Under the pieces are notes generated by a model. That model had not been told where the DNA came from. It was given only the letters and a program-made list of their open reading frames with translations, and made no database searches. From assembly GCA_002709045.1 (NCBI GenBank), contig PAPJ01000009.1, forward strand, positions 41,058-88,717: a stretch of 47,660 bases of DNA, written 5' to 3'. Positions 43,409 through 47,660 of the stretch are shown here, piece after piece. This DNA comes from Planctomycetaceae bacterium (lineage in GTDB: Bacteria; Planctomycetota; Planctomycetia; Pirellulales; Pirellulaceae). Position numbers and translations under genes: made by a program. Position 1 is the stretch's first letter. Each line of letters opens with the position of its first letter.

Positions 43409-43537
43409 TTGGATTTTTGACGGAAGTACAACAAGTTTAAAAGGCCAACCGAGAAAACCGCATACTTCGTTAGCCGTTAAGTGAGAAACTCTAAAGTGGT
43501 TCAAGCGTTTCTTAACTAATTATTTGGTGGGTTAAAT

Positions 43538-43864
43538 ATGCAAGAAGTGAATACACTTGACGAAGTTGTTGATCAAGATGAAGCAACCATCGAATCGTAT
43601 GATGAGTATCAGCAGATCGTTGACACTATTGGTATGATCCCATCATTGCGAATGAAGGATAATGTGATCCAGGGGGTTGTGGTTAGTTTGTTTGCGATAA
43701 TCGGTACGATTATCGGCTATGTTAGAGAGGAAACGGGGACAGGCGCATTGGCTGGTTTAGCCGGTGGTCTGATTGTCGGTATCATTCTGACGGGCGTCGT
43801 GTTGGCAATCCAGGGATTGTTCCGCTTTTTTAAAAAAGAGAAAAGCACCCCTAAAGTATTCTAG
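43538..43864 (+). CDS. Small two-helix membrane protein, function unknown
   Basis: The 108-residue protein has an acidic N-terminus of about 45 residues, two membrane helices at about 46-61 and 70-92 separated by a short loop and Gly-rich, and a basic tail. No family is recognised. It lies downstream of the other small membrane protein gene and upstream of DUF1501 copy 4. Confidence 0.6.
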   Translation: MQEVNTLDEVVDQDEATIESYDEYQQIVDTIGMIPSLRMKDNVIQGVVVSLFAIIGTIIGYVREETGTGALAGLAGGLIVGIILTGVVLAIQGLFRFFKKEKSTPKVF

Positions 43865-44038
43865 GATGTATTAAATCGCAGGCAAAATGAAGAGTTCTCG
43901 ATCTGCGCCGACACAAATGTGACACAGTAGAGCGGTGCAGGGAACGGCCTGAAAAATTAAGACATAACTAATGCTTATTGGTACCGCGATTCTTATAATT
44001 AAGGAATACCGCCAACCGCATTCCCCTCGTGAGAAGAT

Positions 44039-45343
44039 ATGCTTGCTGTCACAAAACAAAGTCGCCGTACCGCGTTAAAGATGTGTTTGGGATCTGCCTT
44101 CGGTTTGTCATTAACCGATGTCCTTCAAGCCAATCCAAACGCACCGGCAAAGAGTATTATTCACTTAAACCTCAGCGGTGGATTTTCAGCTCAGGAATCT
44201 TGGGATCCAAAACCGGAAGCACCTATCGATTACCGCGGTTCTTTTGGCGTTGTAAAGACCGGAAACGGTTATCACTTTAGTGAAAACTTTCCTCGCATGG
44301 CTCAGATCAGTGACAAAATTACCATTGTTCGATCGATGCACTGCAAGATTCCGGACCATGGGCAAGCTACCTACCATCTATTTACCGGTTACTTGCCGAC
44401 AACGGTCATTGATTACCCGCAGATGGGTTCTGTCGTCGCTCACGAGTACGGAATTCGAAATAATATGCCTCCGTACATTGCGATACCGAATCGAAGTAGC
44501 TTCGCTGGTGGTACAGGCTACCTAAGCAGTAAATTCGGTGTGTTCGAGCTAAACGCGGATCCTGGCGGACGAGGCGAATTTAAAGTGAAGGATCTATCCA
44601 TTCCCGGCGGGGTCTCCGCTCGCCAATTTGAACGTCGAACAAAAGCCAGAGCCATTCTTGAAACCAGCTTACAGACCAAAAAAGTAGATGTATCTCAATT
44701 GGCGACAATGGGCCAGTTTTATGAACAGGCATACACACTACTAAATTCAGAAGCGACCCAAAAGGCGTTCACATTAGAAGGTGAGAGCGATGCTACCAAA
44801 CAGTTGTACGGGCAGGATTACATTTTGAATTATCGCAACCAGCCGGCAGCAGTAGGAGCACGTCTCTTGATGGCTCGTCGCCTGGTGGCGGCAGGTGTGC
44901 GGTTCGTTTCTGTGGACTATGGTGGCTGGGATAACCACAATTCCATTCGCGATGCATACCTCGACAAAGGCCCGGCCTTGGATCATGCCATTGCCGGACT
45001 AATTTCGGATTTGGATCAAAGAGGTATGCTGGATGAAACACTGGTCATGGTGACTACCGAATTCGGACGGACGCCAAGGGTTAACACGGCAAGCGGTCGC
45101 GATCACTGGGCCCGCAGTTATAGTATGATGCTGGCCGGAGGCGGTATTACCCAGGGCCAGATTTATGGTGCTTCGGATGCAACGGCCAGTGAGCCGGACA
45201 AAAACCCGGTCTCGCTGGAGGATTTTCTTTGCACGGTGTACCACCAGCTTGGCATTGACTCCAACAAAGAGCTGCTGGCCTTTGGCACTCGCCCTATCGA
45301 AATCGTAAAAGAGGGCAAGGTCGTACAAGGACTGCTGGCCTAA
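44039..45343 (+). CDS. DUF1501 family secreted protein (copy 4)
   Basis: The 434-residue protein has an SRRTALKMCLGSAFG Tat-type leader. DUF1501 landmarks are LNLSGGFSAQESWDPKP, DYGGWDNHN and EFGRTPRVNTASGRDHWARSYSMMLAGGG. Its stop overlaps the next gene's start (TAATG), an arrangement suggesting the two proteins are made together. The downstream partner is a large prepeptidase-domain protein, and this pairing is a known planctomycete layout. It has no DUF1549/DUF1553 gene beside it. The substrate is unknown. Confidence 0.92.
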   Translation: MLAVTKQSRRTALKMCLGSAFGLSLTDVLQANPNAPAKSIIHLNLSGGFSAQESWDPKPEAPIDYRGSFGVVKTGNGYHFSENFPRMAQISDKITIVRSMHCKIPDHGQATYHLFTGYLPTTVIDYPQMGSVVAHEYGIRNNMPPYIAIPNRSSFAGGTGYLSSKFGVFELNADPGGRGEFKVKDLSIPGGVSARQFERRTKARAILETSLQTKKVDVSQLATMGQFYEQAYTLLNSEATQKAFTLEGESDATKQLYGQDYILNYRNQPAAVGARLLMARRLVAAGVRFVSVDYGGWDNHNSIRDAYLDKGPALDHAIAGLISDLDQRGMLDETLVMVTTEFGRTPRVNTASGRDHWARSYSMMLAGGGITQGQIYGASDATASEPDKNPVSLEDFLCTVYHQLGIDSNKELLAFGTRPIEIVKEGKVVQGLLA

Positions 45344-47660
45344 TGTCATTGCTCAAGCACGCTCTTATTCTCTGCTCAGTTCTATGGTTCCACATCGGTG
45401 CCGCAGATTTGCACGCTTTCCAGCGTCGTAACATTGAAGTCCTTACGCCGCGTAGTGGTCAGCAGGGCACACAAGTTTCTGTGATCATGCAGGGGCTAAA
45501 CATCAAAGATGCTCGTGAAGTGTTATTCTATCGTCCTGGTATCAAGGCCATTGCATTTGAAAATCTACCGGACCTCGAGAATGGGATTGCCTTACATCAC
45601 GGCGGTTATGTCAAAGAACAAGTGCGGTGCATTTTTGAAATTGCCGAGGATTGCCCGCTTGGGGAACACCCACTTCGCCTACGCACGAAAGACACTCTCA
45701 CCTCGGTGGCTACCTTTTGGGTTGGTCCATTTCCAATTATTCCGGAACTGGAACGCGGTGGATTTGAAGTTACCTACAACGGCGGTAATACCATTGTCAA
45801 AGAGAGCAAGGAAGCCATCACATCGCCAAACGACTCGCTGGAAACGGCGCAGCCTGTTCCTATGAACCACACCGTCGCTGGTCAAATAAAGGTCGCACGC
45901 GAACTCGATCATGACTACTACTCCATTCAGGCAAAGGCGAAGGAAAGGATCTCAGTAGAACTCGATTGTGTCAGGTTATGCGACAAGGCATATGCAGAAT
46001 CTGAATATGATTTGCTCGTGCGAATTCTCGATGAGGATGGAAGGGTACTCGCTTCATGCGACGACAGCGATTTACATGTTCAGGATCCAATTTTGAGCAT
46101 CGCAGCGCCGTACTCGGGCACATACTTCATTCATATCCGTCAGCAGCTTTATAAAGGTGGGCGATGGATTTTCTATCGTGCGCATATCGGTAATTTCATG
46201 CGGCCGGTCCTCGCCTACCCACTTGGTGGTCAGGCCGGTACGACAGAAACTGTTCAGCTACTGGGAGACGGACTTGGGACCTATTCAGAGAAAATAACCT
46301 GGCCTACCAAATCTGGTGACTTCAGTTTTTATCCCGGCGCGTCAGGTGGGAAATCTCCTTCTCACCTGCCACTGCGTGTCAGTCCATTTCCTAATGCGTT
46401 AGAGGCTCAGATGGACCAAACGCACGAAGCGCCGGTGGCGCTAAATGGTGTGATTGCTACCGCCGGTGAAGAAGATGTGTTTAAAGTGTTTATGAAGAAG
46501 GGGGTGAAATACCGTATCCGTGTGTTTGCGCGAGGAAATGGTAGCCCCATTGATAGTAGTGTTTGGGTGCGACACATTGAGGAGCAGGATGTCGCCGTCT
46601 CCATTGACGATGCCACATGGATTGAGAGGGGCAAACCTGTAATCCCACGCGGGCTTCAGCGTCCTGAACTGCTGGATGGCTCGGCCAATCACACGCCACA
46701 GGATGACGGTATCCATTTGATCGGTATTCATGATCTGCGTGGACTCGGAGGCGAATATTTTGTTTATCGAGTGGAGATTGCTGAGGTTCGTGACACCATT
46801 CACAACCACACGGTCAGTTGGGCCAACGATCGTTTTGAAACGAATCGGACAGCCGGTTTTATTATTCCTCAGGGCAACAAATGGTCCGTCAATATTTACA
46901 TCGCCGAGGAAAACGGGAATACCTACGATGGTGACTTGCAGCTAGTACCTGTGGGCTTACCTCGAGGTGTGAGAATGATCGCGCCTGATTACACATCCGG
47001 GATGAATGGAGTTCCCTGTCTGTTCGTCGCAGATGCTGATGCAGTACCGTCGGCACACCTGTTTCATATTTTATTGAAGCGAGTGGATGATGGTAGCTTT
47101 ATTGATACAAGCAGTCAGGCGTATATCCCGTTTATTAATCACTCTGGTGGACGCAGTTGGCATCATGTCCACTTACAGCGTTATGCACTGGGAATCGTGG
47201 AATCCTCTCCTTTTACAATAGATGTTATCGAGCCGAACATTCCGATCTCGCAGGCTGGTGAATTACGTTGCAAGGTACGGATTAATCGAAATGAAGATTT
47301 TGATGGGTCCGTTGAAATGCAACCGGATTGGTTTCCACCAGGCGTTTCAACCGGCGGCCGACTGGAAATACCTGCAGGCGAGTCTGAAGCAGAGTTCGTA
47401 CTGAGTGCTTCACCGTCGGCCAAGCCGGGGACCTATCGTATGACCATGAACGGACACACCAAGGACGGAGATTGGGAATCCGGAGTGGGTGTGCGGCGAG
47501 TGGCGTCAGGTTTCTTTGACCTAGTCGTGACTTCACCGTACGTGGCGATCAAGTTTCCCAATGGGACAATTCGGCGAAATCAAACAGCAGAATTGAAGTG
47601 CAAAGTCGAACACTTGCAGGCGTTTACCGGTACGGCCAGGGTTGCTTTACTTGGTCTGCC
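45343..47660 (+). CDS. Large secreted protein with TIG-like and prepeptidase C-terminal domains (cut by window edge)
   Basis: The frame runs 772 codons to the right edge with no stop. A signal peptide (about 1-24) is followed by an IPT/TIG-like beta domain (about 31-130; IEVLTPRSGQQGTQVSVIMQG). A prepeptidase C-terminal (PPC) type beta domain follows (about 175-295; DHDYYSIQAKAKERISVEL), and then further PPC-like and Ig-like stretches. It should be exported and act as an adhesion or polymer-binding partner of DUF1501 copy 4. The full length and C-terminal domains lie outside the window. Confidence 0.88.
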   Translation, partial: MSLLKHALILCSVLWFHIGAADLHAFQRRNIEVLTPRSGQQGTQVSVIMQGLNIKDAREVLFYRPGIKAIAFENLPDLENGIALHHGGYVKEQVRCIFEIAEDCPLGEHPLRLRTKDTLTSVATFWVGPFPIIPELERGGFEVTYNGGNTIVKESKEAITSPNDSLETAQPVPMNHTVAGQIKVARELDHDYYSIQAKAKERISVELDCVRLCDKAYAESEYDLLVRILDEDGRVLASCDDSDLHVQDPILSIAAPYSGTYFIHIRQQLYKGGRWIFYRAHIGNFMRPVLAYPLGGQAGTTETVQLLGDGLGTYSEKITWPTKSGDFSFYPGASGGKSPSHLPLRVSPFPNALEAQMDQTHEAPVALNGVIATAGEEDVFKVFMKKGVKYRIRVFARGNGSPIDSSVWVRHIEEQDVAVSIDDATWIERGKPVIPRGLQRPELLDGSANHTPQDDGIHLIGIHDLRGLGGEYFVYRVEIAEVRDTIHNHTVSWANDRFETNRTAGFIIPQGNKWSVNIYIAEENGNTYDGDLQLVPVGLPRGVRMIAPDYTSGMNGVPCLFVADADAVPSAHLFHILLKRVDDGSFIDTSSQAYIPFINHSGGRSWHHVHLQRYALGIVESSPFTIDVIEPNIPISQAGELRCKVRINRNEDFDGSVEMQPDWFPPGVSTGGRLEIPAGESEAEFVLSASPSAKPGTYRMTMNGHTKDGDWESGVGVRRVASGFFDLVVTSPYVAIKFPNGTIRRNQTAELKCKVEHLQAFTGTARVALLGL

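Noticed and set aside
43871..44059. 62-residue minus-strand frame before DUF1501 copy 4
   Set aside because: It starts inside the DUF1501 gene, shows no recognisable family and has no ribosome site that I could see.

Overview
The window looks like a chromosomal segment of a free-living planctomycete (phylum Planctomycetota). The evidence is gene content seen directly in the translations: four DUF1501 proteins, two DUF1549/DUF1553 proteins, a DUF1080 protein, a sulfatase, a secreted c-type cytochrome with an N-terminal beta-propeller and a large extracytoplasmic protein beside a DUF1501 gene. Base composition looks moderate, and starts are a mix of ATG, GTG and TTG. I saw no tRNA, rRNA, CRISPR array, transposase or phage gene. 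The genus cannot be named from this alone.

Layout. Positions 1-5093 (minus strand) are the promoter-proximal half of an F-type ATP synthase operon: AtpZ-like, AtpI-like, atpB, atpF, atpH and atpA (cut by the left edge). The c-ring gene atpE is missing from its usual place between atpB and atpF. Subunits a and b both carry His/Asp-rich insertions. Positions 5811-8128 (plus) hold a Rho_N/DUF4912 protein and larE. Positions 8147-15026 (minus) hold a transmembrane Ser/Thr kinase, a secreted dihaem cytochrome, a PlsC-type acyltransferase and two membrane proteins. Positions 15147-21586 (plus) hold a DUF1549/DUF1553-DUF1501 pair, a DUF1080 protein, a zinc-ribbon membrane protein and the GTPase/ATPase ychF.

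Positions 21597-25611 hold an unknown secreted protein (minus) and a sodium:solute symporter with a translationally coupled membrane partner (plus). Positions 25618-31145 (minus) are a second DUF1549/DUF1553-DUF1501 operon with a 1360-residue first protein. Positions 31233-34347 contain a DUF456 gene and a tungstate-type ABC transporter (tupA-tupB-tupC, minus). The 3' end of the ATPase gene is duplicated imperfectly about 1 kb away, on the far side of the DUF456 gene. Positions 34555-39868 (plus) hold a Gly/Pro-rich repeat protein, a sulfatase, a DapA-like aldolase and a lipoprotein MsrB. Positions 39899-47660 (plus) hold two more DUF1501 genes, a TolB-like propeller, an esterase, two small membrane proteins and a large prepeptidase-domain protein cut by the right edge.

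Functional themes are energy conversion (ATP synthase), extracellular polysaccharide and sulfate-ester turnover (sulfatase, DUF1080, esterase, symporter), and the poorly understood planctomycete DUF1501/DUF1549/DUF1553 secreted systems. The observations most worth checking are the atpE gap with the His-rich Fo subunits, the att-like direct repeat at the 3' end of tupC together with the loss of the H-loop histidine in TupC, and the three-cysteine LarE.
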